Shown piece by piece: positions 11,161-21,411 of a stretch of 64,000 nucleotides of DNA; the stretch's first letter is position 1; each line of letters begins with the position of its first letter. The position numbers and the translations under genes were made by a program. Location of the stretch: NCBI GenBank assembly GCA_023376005.1, contig CM042157.1, forward strand, positions 16,126,225 through 16,190,224, read 5' to 3'. Source of the stretch: Doryteuthis pealeii. Its lineage: Eukaryota > Mollusca > Cephalopoda > Myopsida > Loliginidae. The notes under the pieces were generated by a model. It was given only the letters and a program-made list of their open reading frames with translations. It was not told the DNA's origin and did no database searches.

Positions 11161-11632
11161 AAATATATAATATATTATTATTTATATATTATTATTCATA
11201 TTATTTAATAATTTTATTTATATTATTTTATATTTATTTTATATTTATTTTATATTTTATTTTATATTTATTTTATATTTATATATATATATATTTATAT
11301 ATATATTTTATATATATATAAATATATTTTATAATATATTTATAAAATATGTATATTTTATATAAAAAATATGTTTAATAAATAATAAATAATATATTTG
11401 TTTATATATATTATGAATATATTTTATATATATAATTATATTTATATATATATATATTTATATATATTTTATATTTTTATTTTTATATTTATTTTATATC
11501 TATTTTATATTCATTTTATATTTATTTTATTTATATTCTTTATATTATTATCATTTATATATCATTATTTATATATATTTTTATATTTATATAATATTTT
11601 TATATATAAATGTATAATATATAATATATCTA
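11020..11632. repeat. ~600-bp extremely AT-rich block
   Basis: Almost entirely A and T, made of irregular TATA, TTTATATTTATTTTATA and AATATA runs rather than a pure dinucleotide. The apparent open frame (F/I/Y-rich) is a composition artefact. Such DNA can act as a matrix-attachment or easily melted region, which is inference only. Confidence 0.8.
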
Positions 11633-11790
11633 TTAATAATGGAGATTCGCTTCTGGTTTTTGTCTGTAACAAAAATTCCGTCACTGGTTGCATCACATAA
11701 CCTAAAATTGTCATAACATACACTCAAAATTTGAACATGAAACATTAGACAGTCCTCATTGTTTTTTAAAACAAGTTTTAATAGATACAT
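11633..11790 (-). repeat. ~160-bp dispersed repeat; inverted partner at 16.7 kb
   Basis: Reverse complement of 16668-16833 (GAGATTCGCTTC / GAAGCGAATCTCC, TTAGACAGTCCTCATTG / CAATGAGGACTGTCTAA). The pair encloses the AT-rich gap, LINE tail, CRE-like satellite and GAAA array. Confidence 0.75.
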
Positions 11791-11980
11791 CCCCAGTATC
11801 ATATATTTATATATAGTTTGTTTTATTTTAATAGATATTCAAAGTTAATAGAACTTAGTTTCAATTTCAAATTGTTTTTTTTTGTTTTTTTGTTTTTTTA
11901 CTTCTTTAATAAATTTGATGATTTCATGATTTATGGTTCAAACTCTTCGACATTTAATTTTAACTTCCACCTCCTCAAGC

Positions 11981-12130
11981 AATATGTTTGTGGGCCGCCC
12001 AGCAAGGACCTATATCGACCAGCTATGTAAAGATGCTGGCTGCAGCAAAGAAGAACTCCCTGTGGCGATGAATGATAGGGAAGGTTGGCGAGAGATTGTC
12101 ATGGATATCCGTGCTGCCTGCACGACATGA
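11981..12130 (+). pseudogene. non-LTR retrotransposon ORF2 C-terminal fragment
   Basis: Reads GRPARTYIDQLCKDAGCSKE then ELPVAMNDREGWREIV, closing with a stop. This is the familiar C-terminal tail of an invertebrate LINE reverse-transcriptase ORF (family recognised from the GRP..YIDQL / DR.GWR pattern). Only about 50 codons remain, so it is a 5'-truncated insertion. It is followed by a short (ATG)n and AT tail, as expected of a LINE 3' end. Confidence 0.7.
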
Positions 12131-12311
12131 TGATGATGAATATATATTATATATAATAATTTATATATAAATATTCTAATTTAATGTGAAACGACTGATC
12201 ACTCTGTTTCTAATAAATAGTTACCTTTACTAAGTTTCAGACACTCAGTGAGAATCTATATCACCTAGCGTAACCCGTCTACAGATACATGTAGCGTAAT
12301 TAAAACGATCT

Positions 12312-12890
12312 ATGAAGGGCCGGCTTAGATCAGTCGGTGTAGTGACTTAACTCGTACAAAACGAGGGAGGACTTGCTTTGCGTGCAAGTCCACCTGGCCT
12401 GACTCATCGGAACTGAACGGGTGAACGAGGAGTGGGTGTAAGCAGGCATGCAACATCGAAAAGTTAGAGAGGAGAAGGAAAGGCCTCTTGATAGAAGCGC
12501 CTGGGGCATTATGGGTAGAGGTTGGAGATAAAACGTCTGCTTCTCTGAGAGGGAAGGGAGAAAAATGGTCGTTCAGTCGATAGACTAGAGCGAGCAACGA
12601 AGTAAATCAAACGAGGAACGAAGGAGAGATGGAACAGAAAACGGGGGAGTAGAGGAACTGGGAAAGGAGGAGAACAGAGCTGTGAAGATCACAAGAGAAG
12701 AGTCGCTGGTTCAATAACGAGCAAAGAGTGTTAGAGACAGTCGGTATAGCATTCGGCTAGGAATCACAAGGTTCCTGGTTCGATAACGGCCTTGTCAACT
12801 CAGCGGATGAGTAGCAAAGGGAACTGTGTGGTAAATTGAGGAGCTGATGATAGGTGTGGCGCTCAACCTATTCCCGGGTAAAGAAAAGAG
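12312..12890 (+). mobile_element. two tRNA-headed SINE copies in tandem
   Basis: A degenerate head at about 12316-12395 (GGCTTAGATCAGTCGG) is followed by a second copy at 12734-12885. The second copy has ATTCGGCTAGGAATCACAAG, the B-box GGTTCGATAACGG, then GAGCTGATGATAGGTGTGGC. It belongs to the SINE family of 25.0 and 39.2 kb. The intervening 12400-12730 is purine-rich with no gene seen. Confidence 0.6.
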
Positions 12891-13504
12891 AAAAAGAAAG
12901 AAAAGAAATAAGAACAAAAGAAAAGAAAGTGTTTTTAAAGATTCAAAGCACTCAATGTATGTCAGCTAGTGAACGGTCAATGACCCCTGAACTAGAATTT
13001 TAAAAAACCGGAAATCCCAAATTTTCTGCAGAAGAGCGGAAACGGTTATGTTTTTTCCCCACCCCAGGACCATAAATGGAAGTAAAGGGAACTCTGTCTT
13101 TTTCGCTGGGGTCCTATTAAGAGATGGACCTTGCTTTTCGGGTCCCATGAACAGTGTGCATAGTGCTAATGAATGTAATTTATAATAGACAAGTTTTTCC
13201 TTACTCCTACTCTCTCTGAAAAGAAACCACGAAGCAAGCGAGAAATAAACAGCCCTCTTTGAGTCTGCGACATTCGTATGTTGTTTGTTATTGGAACGCA
13301 CTGCCGATGTAAATGTTGTTGTCTGTGTGTGACTCACTAGTTAACCTTCTTACTATTACGCAACTTGAGCCTTTTATAACACTGTGACAACGCTATATAC
13401 ACCACATGAGGGATCTTGAGTTTATCTATTACCATAGCTTAAGTCTGGCACAAGGGTGTAACTATAGAGCACCCAGTGAGAATCAAACTCACAAGTGATG
13501 ATCA
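12891..13504. other. no gene; AAAG-rich stretch and dispersed repeat
   Basis: About 12885-12930 is AAAG-rich. 13052-13182 is the plus-strand copy of the 115-bp dispersed repeat also found inverted at 8706-8830. The rest is unrecognised. Confidence 0.6.
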
Positions 13505-14395
13505 GTTAACCTCACCAGAGACGTCACTATATTTTAATGACGTCACAATTTTTTAGACACCGCAGAATTTTTATTAGTTACAGCACTATATTCCATAGTG
13601 ACGCCAGTAAAAAATATAGTGACGTCACAATTTTTTCTTGACGTCACTTTTGTTTATTGGCACTATTTTTTCCTGACGTCTTTATTTTCTAGTGACGTTT
13701 TTGGTGAGGTCACAATTTTTTTGCTAATGTCACTATATTTTAACTGCTATCCCTATATATTTTTAGTGACAACATTTATTGTAGTGACGATATTATATAT
13801 TCTGAGTGACGTCATTATAAGTAAAATTATGGTGACGTCACTCAAAAATGTAGTGCTGTCACTAACAAAAATATTATAACGTCATTAAAAAAGTATAGGT
13901 CACTATATATTTTTCGGTCATTAAAGTATATAGTTACTTCACTAAATATTAGGCCGTCACTAAAGAATATTGGGATGCCATTAAAAATATGGTAAATATT
14001 TTTAGTGAGGTCACTATATTTCTTATTAACATCACTATATTCTTTTGGCGATGTCTATCTTTTCTTGTAATACCTATATTTTTAGTGACGTCACTATTTT
14101 TTAGTGACGTTCCTATATTTTTGGAGTGACATCACAATATTTTTAGTGACGCCACTATATTTCATAGTTATTTTTTCGTGACGTCACTATATTTTTTAGA
14201 GGCGGCAATTTATTTTTTCATGACACACACTACTTTTTGTGACGTCCCTATATTTTTTGAAAGCAGTATAATTTTTAGTGACGTCAGTTTAATTTTTAGT
14301 GACGTCAGTTTAATTTTTCGTGACATTATTTTTAAGTGACGTCAATATATTGTTAATGACGTCAGTATATTTTTAGTGACGTCAAGGTACTGCTA
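13505..14395. repeat. degenerate satellite of TGACGTCA-containing units
   Basis: About 890 bp built from 18-30 bp units of the form TTTTTAGTGACGTCACTATA. The palindrome TGACGTCA is intact in at least ten units, and many more have one mismatch (GTGACGTTCC, GTGACATCAC, GTGACGCCAC). The palindrome equals the cAMP-response element bound by CREB/ATF proteins. Whether it is bound here is unknown. Repeat drift is substantial while the core octamer persists. Confidence 0.8.
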
Positions 14396-14579
14396 CTGTA
14401 CGTGTTTGTTTGGAAACGCGTGCGTACTTATGACAGGCAGATGAATGCCTCTCGGCAATTACGACACTGAAGAGAATTTGGTTTTCTACAACAGGTTTAT
14501 TAATTACCAAGATGGTGAACCTAAAAGAAAAAATACAAACAAATGATAGCGGAGGGTTAAAAGAACTAAGAAATAGAGA

Positions 14580-15485
14580 AAAAAGAGCATGGGAAAAAAA
14601 GCATAACAGAAAAGAAAAGAAAGCAAATAAGGAAAGAAAGAAGAAAGTATGGAAAGAAAGAAAGAAAGAAGGAAAGAAATAATATATGAAAGGAAAGAAA
14701 GAAGGAAGTATGGAAAGAAAGAAAGAAAGAAAGAATATATGTAATGAAAGAAAGAAAGAAAAAAAGAGAGCATGGGAATAAGCATAACAGAAAAGAAAAG
14801 AAAGCAAAGAAGGAAAGAAAGAAGGAAGTATGGAAAGAAAAAAGAAAGAAAAAAGAATATATGTAAGGAAAGAAGAAAGAAAATATGAAAGAAAGAAAGA
14901 AATCATGTAAAGAAAGCATAGCAGAAAAGTAAAGAAAGCAGAGAAGGAATGAAAGGAGGAGGCATGGAGAGAAAGAAAGAAAGAAGAAAGAAGAAAGAAA
15001 GAAAGAAAATATGAGAAGGAAGAATGAAAGCATGGGAAGAAAGTATAGGAAAAAGTAAAGAAAGAAGAAAGCATGGACAGAGAGGAAAAATGAAAGACAG
15101 AAGGAAAGAAAGAAAATATGAGGAAAAAGAAAGGAAGCATAACAGAAAAGTAAAGAAAGCAAAAAGAAAGAAAAGAAAGAAAGTATAAGAAGAATGAAAG
15201 AACAAACGAAAGAAAGAAATGAAGAAAAGAAGTATGGAAAGAAAGGATAGCAAAAGTAAAGAAAGCAAAGAGGAAAGAAAGAAGGAAGTATGGAAAGAAA
15301 GAAAGAAAGAAAGAAAGAACAACGAAAGAAGAATATATGAAGAAGAAAGAAAGCATAGAAAGAAAACAAAAAGAAAATGTGAGAAGGATGAAAGATATAA
15401 AAGAAAGAATAGAAGAAAGGAAGTAGGGAAAGAAAGGACAGAAAAAGTAAAGACAACAAGAAGGAAAGAAAGAAGGAAGACTGGA

Positions 15486-15529
<44 letters not shown>

Positions 15530-16275
15530 ATATATGAGAAGGAAAAAAAGGAAAGAAAGAAGGAAGACTGGAAAGAAAGAAAAGAAAGAAAGAAAGAAGA
15601 AAGAAGAAAGAAAGAATATATGAGAAGGAAAAAGAAGGAAAGAAAGAAGGAAGACTGGAAAGAAAGAAAGAAAGAAAGAAGAAAGAAAGAAAGAAAGAAT
15701 ATATGAGAGGAAAAAAGAAGGAAAAAAGAAGGAAGCACGGAAATAAAGAAGAAAGAAAGAAAGAAAGAAAGAATATATGAGAAGGAAAAAGAAGGAAAGA
15801 AAGAAGGAAGACTGGAAAGAAAGAAAGAAAGAAAGAAAGAAAGTAAGAAGAAGAAAGAATATATGAGAAGGAAAAGAAGGAAAGAAAGAAGGAAGACTGA
15901 AAGAAAGAAAGAAAGAAAGAAAGAAAGTAAGAAAGAAAGAAAGAAAGAATATATGAGAAGGAAAAGAAGGAAAGAAAGAAGGAAGCACGGAAATAAGAAA
16001 GAAAGAAAGAAAGAATATATGAGAAGGAAAGAAAGAAGGAAAGAAAGAAGGAAGTACGGAAAGAAAGAAGGAAAGAAAGAAAGAATATATGAGAATGAAA
16101 AATAAGGAAAAAAAGAAGGAAGCGTGGAAAGAAAAAAAGAAAGAACGAAAGAACGAATATATGAGAAAGAAAAAAGAAGGAAAGAAAGAAAACATCAGAA
16201 GAAAGAAAGCAAGCATGTAAAGAAAGCATAGAAAAAGTAGAGAAGGAAAGAAAGTAAAAAAAGATAGACAGAAAG
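14580..16275 (+). repeat. 1.7-kb GAAA-type polypurine minisatellite
   Basis: Almost uninterrupted purines on this strand: (GAAA)n and (GGAAA)n with a higher-order unit of about 70-100 bp. Each unit ends in AATATATGAGAAGGAAAA or contains GGAAGACTGGAAAG. Very long open frames on both strands (up to 615 codons of F/L/S on the minus strand) are low-complexity artefacts. Confidence 0.9.
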
Positions 16276-16667
16276 ACATCCAGATAACAATAAATAAAAC
16301 TGATAGTTTGCCGACAGAAAATAAAGTTTAAAGTATAATATGAAAGGAAGCAGACGTCTTTAACAAGTAAAACAACTGATAATATCTAAAGGAAAGCTAG
16401 AGTGAATCAGCAACTCGTGGTAGAAAATGTTGGTTCCGTCAAGAAATTAAAGAAACTAGCAAAATAAAAAACGTCCTCCGGGCGATGTAAAAGTAGATTT
16501 TTGAAACATATTGCCGGAGGGGTGGGAGTAAAAAATTCAATGTCAGCAAGTTTATACCCTAAGTAAGTAAAATCATCAAAGGATTAAAAAATAAAACAAT
16601 TTGAAATGTAAACTTTAAATATGTATTAAAATAAAATAAACTACATATAGATATATAATACCAGTCA
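16276..16667. other. no gene seen
   Basis: Plain AT-rich sequence between the polypurine array and the dispersed repeat. Confidence 0.5.
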
Positions 16668-16833
16668 TGTATTTATTAAAACTTGTTTTAAAAACAATGA
16701 GGACTGTCTAATGTTGCATGTTCAAATCTTGAGTGTATTTATTCTATTTTATGACGATTTTAATGTCACGTAAGCAGTGACGTAGTTTTTGTTACAGACA
16801 AAAACCGGAAGCGAATCTCCATTATTAATAGAG
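16668..16833 (+). repeat. plus-strand partner of the 11.6-kb dispersed repeat
   Basis: Inverted relative to 11633-11790. A weaker echo (GGTTACAGACA then AATCTC...ATTATAATA) occurs at about 37771-37812 and 59931-59963. Confidence 0.7.
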
Positions 16834-16933
16834 ATGTACATAAAATATAACATTACATAAATATTCAAAATAATAGAGTCTTTTTACGAGAGTTCAGGGT
16901 GTAGGGTTATATCACTTACTTCCCACAATTCTT

Positions 16934-17107
16934 CCTGTGTGGCAGGGCCTGCCTGCTTCTCGGTCACATACGGTCGCATGCGAGTGGAAACCTAGAAAGG
17001 GGTTCATGTGTGACAGGAAACAAACAAACTTGAATCAGTGGACCCTCGGCGTGCTCATATCCGAACTACTTGTAGAAATGGCCTTATTCTGTGAAAAGTG
17101 GCAATCA

Positions 17108-17108
<1 letters not shown>
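16934..17108 (+). pseudogene. LINE 3' end with C2H2-like finger remnant
   Basis: Translates to CGRACLLLGHIRSHASG, the degraded finger that closes the LINE copies at 38.3 and 60.5 kb (CDLCGRACLSRVGLLGH). The 3' untranslated part (TGGCCTTATTCTGTGAAAAG) is shared with those copies and runs straight into (AT)n at 17108. Confidence 0.65.
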
Positions 17109-17154
<46 letters not shown>

Positions 17155-17281
17155 TGAATTTAGTGTGAAGCATGAGTAAAATCTGAAATAGATGGGAAAC
17201 TCACTGGATGTTATGTGGAAAGTTCCACGCATTTCATCCAATATTTCGAGGGAATGACCTCTTCTTTATTAGAAATTAGAC

Positions 17282-17332
<51 letters not shown>

Positions 17333-17400
17333 AGTAAGGGTCGCCATCTCAGCCTAATACCATTGTGTCATGCGAGACGCGATAACTATAAAAAAATTAT
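17108..17400. repeat. two (AT)n tracts and a SINE 3' remnant
   Basis: (AT)n at about 17108-17148 and 17286-17327. From 17333 the sequence GTAAGGGTCGCCATCTCAGC resembles the minus-strand start of the 39.2-kb SINE. Confidence 0.65.
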
Positions 17401-17931
17401 CTACGTGTCGAGCAATTCCGTTTGGTTTTTATTCCCGTTCTTTGTGTGAACTTTTCTCTTTGAGTGTGTGAGTATGCCTGTATGTATGTATGTGTGCGCG
17501 CGTGTGTGTGTGTGTTTACGTATGTGTGTCTGTCTCTGATCAGAGCAGAGAGGTTCACAGCCGAATCCCCCGGTATTTCTTTGAGGAAGAGATTTCATAA
17601 CCACTTCAACAGAATGGACAAAAGCAGTTTCACAGTTTTATGGAGATACAAGATTCAGTTTCCGCAGAGCATACGGATTTCTTCAGCTCACTTCCTGTAC
17701 GCATCCAACTACTGATGTTACTTCCTGTTCGTGAATGAGAGGGTTTTGTACGGACAGACAAAGATGTCGCACAAAAACAATAATAAAAAAGCAAAAGAGA
17801 AGCAGAAGGGAAAAAAATAGGCTGATACAAACGCTCGAGTTTTGTTTTTTCTTTTCAGCCTTCAGAGAAAATTTGAACTTTATTCAGCAGCGAATAACAT
17901 GCAAATGAAGAATATGCTAATCCATAATGAA
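17401..17931. other. no gene seen; short GT tract
   Basis: Contains a brief TGTG/TATG tract at about 17463-17530. No coding or RNA signature. Confidence 0.5.
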
Positions 17932-18130
17932 TTGGAGTATTTTCGTTGGCAGAATATATGGCATTGTCTCCCAAAGATATTTTAGTAATATTTTAGCCTG
18001 GTTGGTTATTGGGATAGTTTAGCAAACTGCTTCCTTCAGGTTATCAATGGTGCCGAAACCCGGGAATGAACCAGGGACCTTCAGATTATCAGACAGTCGT
18101 GGTCGTCGTAATTGCTTTACTCTCCCAGCA
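17932..18130 (-). mobile_element. tRNA-headed SINE (minus)
   Basis: The minus strand shows an A-box-like TGGGAGAGTAAAGC and the B-box CTGGTTCATTCCCGG, then a body with GATAACCTGAAGGAAGCAG. The body is duplicated at 19541-19680. Confidence 0.6.
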
Positions 18131-18480
18131 GTTCTCGTCTTCTCAATAGCACAATCCAACTATATCCTCTCTTCCACTCGTTTCGACAGCCAAAATGCTA
18201 CTGCAGACTTTCTCCCCGATCTGGGGGGGTAGGTCCCTAAATATCCCATTGCTGTTTTTCTTCCGGGCTCCTCACTCTGAATTGCACGTTCGACATTCAT
18301 CAGCACTCGTCAATCCTCACGACGAGACTCTACATCCGGGCCACTCTACACTGCTCGTGCAGAATTTCACCAGCATTTCAGCAACAAAGAGGTGACGAGT
18401 TCAATTTCCGTGGTCACTCGCCACACCCTCCCCTCTCGCACAGACCACACATATCTGGACTCGTTTCGTTCGTGGGGGCT
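18131..18480 (-). repeat. dispersed repeat, minus copy of the 28-kb element
   Basis: Shares, in reverse complement, the CTGTCG-AA-CGAGTGGAAGAG junction, GGGCAATTCAGAG-like and TGATGAATGTCG segments with 28400-28620. Confidence 0.55.
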
Positions 18481-18699
18481 GGAAATCTTTTTCTTTTAGC
18501 AACCGGACTTTGAAGGATAAACAGCTTTCTTTTTTTCCTGTCCTGAAAACACGTCAATATCGGCCATTTGTGTTCTTACGCAAAGTAAATGCAACAGAAT
18601 TTAACTGACGTTCGCCGTTAACATTTGCAGGGCTCTCTGTTATTTACGGATTTGTGCTCTCTAGTGATCGATATATATATATACCTCTGTATGAAAAAT
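18481..18699. other. no gene seen
   Basis: Unremarkable, ending in a short AT run. Confidence 0.5.
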
Positions 18700-18872
18700 A
18701 GATGGAAAATAATCCGACGGTATGAAATTTAACATTTTTGAAAAAATAAAAGATGTTATATAGATAGATCCGTCGCCCTTGATGATGACCGATCTATTGA
18801 AGTGGTCGAAACAGATTTCTGTCAGCAATTATATAACATCATTTGTTTTTTCTAAAAAGTTAAATTTCATAT
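18700..18872. repeat. palindromic element with central hammerhead-like core
   Basis: The outer arms (ATGAAATTTAAC near 18722 and GTTAAATTTCATATC near 18857, with GATGTTATATA / TATATAACATC inside) are inverted copies enclosing the core at 18777-18823. Confidence 0.65.
18777..18823 (+). ncRNA. hammerhead-like motif, core variant
   Basis: UUGAUGA (first core base altered, with an extra U), stem II GACC...GGUC, GAA, then stem III ACAGA-UU-UCUGU (5 bp) and C, giving a GUC triplet. Stem I is not convincing. Probably a decayed copy. Confidence 0.4.
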
Positions 18873-18919
18873 CTCTGTATGTATTTATCAGTTAAAATTC
18901 TGCTTCTTACTAGTAGGGG

Positions 18920-19050
18920 ATGACGGCCGAGGGGTAAAGGAATCGGAGTGGTGAAAATTCAGTCGGGTTTCGCTCCCGGCTAGAAGTAATTGCTAAGTCT
19001 AGCTACACTGAAGAGACGGGAAACGTCGAAACATTGTGTGTGTGGATGAC
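18920..19050 (+). mobile_element. tRNA-headed SINE with hammerhead-like core (plus)
   Basis: The head ends in a B-box-like GGGTTTCGCTCCCGG (18965-18979). CUGAAGA starts at 19008, 39 nt after TTCG. Stem II is GACG-GGAAA-CGUC, followed by GAA and ACA-UUG-UGU. The next base is G instead of the required A, C or U, so this copy is probably inactive. The element then meets (AT)n. Confidence 0.55.
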
Positions 19051-19072
19051 TATATATATATATATATATATA
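19051..19072. repeat. (AT)n separating the convergent SINE pair
   Basis: Short AT run between two SINE copies that converge on it, with matching GTGGATGACT / AGTCATCCAC flanks. Confidence 0.85.
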
Positions 19073-19215
19073 ATAAGTCATCCACAGACATTGTGTTTCG
19101 GTGTATCACGCCTCTTCAGTGTAGCTAGACACAACAGCTATCTATGGCCAGGATCGAAATCCGACTGACTTTTTATCCGCCTGACTTCTTAACATCTCGC
19201 CACTTTGACACCTGA
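19073..19215 (-). mobile_element. tRNA-headed SINE with hammerhead-like core (minus)
   Basis: On the minus strand, an A-box-like TGGCGAGATGTTAAG and B-box-like GGATTTCGATCC precede CUGAAGA by 39 nt (TTCG to CUGAAGA). This is the inverted partner of 18920-19050. Confidence 0.6.
19082..19124 (-). ncRNA. hammerhead-ribozyme-like motif, complete fold
   Basis: Stem I CUACA/UGUGG (5 bp, one G-U), CUGAAGA (position 7 is variable in hammerheads), stem II GG(C)GU...AC(A)CC, GAA, stem III ACA-CAA-UGU, and C giving the classic GUC triplet. All invariant core positions are present. Confidence 0.65.
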
Positions 19216-19362
19216 TGTAACCGTGTGTGTTTAAACAATTAAATACATACGCTTGTTAATATATTTTACGATCATCAGAGAGATCCGGTCTGTGTACAGA
19301 CGATCATTGCTTTATATATGCTGTCAGTGAAAGTTAATTTAAGTCACCCTACCGAGTTTGGG

Positions 19363-19363
<1 letters not shown>
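19216..19363. other. short spacer, nothing recognised
   Basis: No element or gene seen. Confidence 0.5.

Positions 19364-19447
<84 letters not shown>
19364..19447. repeat. compound (AC)n(AT)n microsatellite
   Basis: AC repeats directly followed by AT repeats. Confidence 0.9.
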
Positions 19448-19449
<2 letters not shown>

Positions 19450-19786
19450 TCTGCGTTATTCGGACTATTGTCCCCATCTTCATTGTTATTTGTACAACGT
19501 TTCGGCTGATATACCCTCCGGCCTTCTTCAGGTATTTCTTGAGTATTTTCGTTGGCATATATAACATTGTCTCCTAAAGATATTTCCGTAATATTTTAGC
19601 CTGGTTGGTTATTGGGATAGTTTAGCAAACTGCTTCCTTCAGGTTATCAATGGTGCCGAAACCCGGGAATGAACCAGGGAGGGTATATCGGCCGAAACGT
19701 TGTACAAATAACAATAAAGATGGGGACAATAGTCCGAATAACGCAGATAATACTAATCTTCAAGCCTCATCTCAAACCTTCAAAGA
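19448..19786. mobile_element. inverted pair of interspersed elements around a SINE fragment
   Basis: 19448-19545 (minus) and 19681-19786 (plus) are inverted copies of the element with GCCGAAACGTTGTACAAATA and GGGGACAATAGTCCGAATAA. The middle (19541-19680) is a copy of 17932-18072. The CUGAAGA / GGCCGG...UCGGCC / GAAAC layout is hammerhead-like, but stem I does not pair convincingly. Confidence 0.6.

Positions 19787-19830
<44 letters not shown>
19787..19830. repeat. (AT)n microsatellite
   Basis: AT run directly at the element's 3' end. Confidence 0.9.
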
Positions 19831-19832
<2 letters not shown>

Positions 19833-20399
19833 ATAATTATATATGTGTGTGTTTTAATGTTTGATTGCGTTTTTTGTTTTAGATTTTTAATGCGCATGTA
19901 AGTTATTACAATATTAAAAAAACTAACTTCTTTAAATTCTTATTATGTATATATCCAATTTATATAGGCACTGCGTCGTTCTTGTACAGTTCTACTTCAA
20001 TCAGAATTTATAATTTTTCTCTCCAATTCGTTCATTTTTATTTTTTGTCGTATTTAACCATTTCAAAATGGATCACGACACACATATCGATTTTCTATAC
20101 AGCTATTTCGAGATCTGAACACTTTGAAAAAGTCAACGCGAGTAGAAAGCAAAGCTTGAATCAAATCACCCCACCAAAAGCAACAACAACAAAAAAAAGA
20201 ATTAAAATGAAAGTTCAAATCTTATTCCAGTGCTGAAATAAAAACTAAGTTTTGCCTTCCAGCTGGCATTGTAAATAATCTCAGTAACTTGTCGTTCAGA
20301 ATTCAGTTCGACTTAAATGCTATAGAAATTCCTCGCTGGAAAGGGCGATCAGTGAGTTAGTTTTTTAGACGAGAAATGCCACACCCAGAAAAAAGATGC
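19831..20399. other. no gene seen
   Basis: AT-rich. The open frame at 19982-20236 has no recognisable features. Confidence 0.5.

Positions 20400-20441
<42 letters not shown>
20400..20441. repeat. (AAT)14 trinucleotide repeat
   Basis: Pure ATA/AAT repeats, immediately upstream of a LINE fragment. Confidence 0.95.
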
Positions 20442-20443
<2 letters not shown>

Positions 20444-20451
20444 ACCGAGTG

Positions 20452-20990
20452 AAAATGAAAGAAAGCAAAAAGATAAACAAATCCTTAGACCTTGCCAGAG
20501 AACTGAGGAAGCTGTGGAACATGGTGAAGGTCGTACCAATTGTAATTGGTGTCCTTGGAACAATCCCCAAAGCTCTGAAAAAGGATTTGGGTGAACTGGA
20601 AATCAGAGGAAGAATCTAGACCGTCCAAACTACAATACTGTTAGGATCGGCTAGAATACTCAGAAGAGTCCTGGAGACCTGAGAGACTTGATGTCACTCA
20701 GCCTCCAGTGAACCACCAGCTACGGCAGGTGTGAAAAACTAAGATAATAATATGAGGATGAAAGTGATACCAATTGTAGTTGGTGCACTTGGAACGGTCC
20801 CAAAAAATTGGAAAAAAGACTGGAGAATCTGGAAATCAGAGGAAGAATTGAGACCATCCAGACTACTGTATTGCTGCAATGGGTTAGAATACTCAGAAGA
20901 GTCCTGGAGACCTGATGAAACTTGTAGTCACTCAGACTCCAAAGAAATACTATCAGCTAATGCTGATGGGAAAAACTCAAAATGAGTGAA
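20452..20990 (+). pseudogene. two tandem LINE ORF2 C-terminal fragments
   Basis: The first copy reads LDLARELRKLWN, then VPIVIGVLGTIPKALKKDL, GELEIRGRI and RILRRVLET with in-frame stops. The second (from 20752) repeats VIPIVVGALGTVPKNW...RILRRVLET with frame shifts. This pattern is the well-known C-terminal segment of an animal non-LTR retrotransposon reverse-transcriptase ORF. Each copy ends in (AAT)n, so an AAT-tailed LINE inserted next to a relative. Confidence 0.7.
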
Positions 20991-21411
20991 AATAATAATA
21001 ATAAAACAACAAAAAAAGACCATTTGCCGGGAACATTTTTACGTTCTTTTAAGACGCAATTCTTAGTATCAGGAAGATTTACTTATAATGCACCCGAATC
21101 AGGTGAATGTACACAGACAAAGACACAGACACACAGACAGACAAAAACACACACACACATAAACACACACACACACACGTATATATGTATATATATCTAA
21201 TATATAAAGGAGAGATTTTGGTATGTAGGTGTCGACGCATAACTCCAAAACGGGAGGTCACTCAGATTTTTAAATCTTGCATACATAAATTTTCGGTGAT
21301 GTTTTTTTAATTTTATTTTTATGAACACCCTAAAAAAATGTTTTCGTCCGGTCATGGACCGGGTACTTTTGCTAGTATTATATATATATATTCATAAATA
21401 TATATATTTAC
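20991..21411. other. no gene; AC tract
   Basis: Contains an (AC)n-like tract at about 21109-21178 and a stretch (21200-21380) ending in GGTCATGGACCGGGTACTTTTGCTAGTA. A similar CCGAGTACTACCGGGTACTCGAGCTAGTATAT junction follows the LINE remnants at 37.1 and 59.3 kb. Confidence 0.5.

Noticed and set aside
14382..16279. Open frames of 390-615 codons on the minus strand
   Set aside because: They consist of F, L and S from the GAAA/TTTC repeat, overlap each other in several frames, and have no domain.
19448..19786. Hammerhead in the GAAACGTTG interspersed family
   Set aside because: Core-like layout and a good stem II (GGCCGG/UCGGCC), but there is an extra A after CUGAAGA and no stem I. Kept only as an interspersed element.
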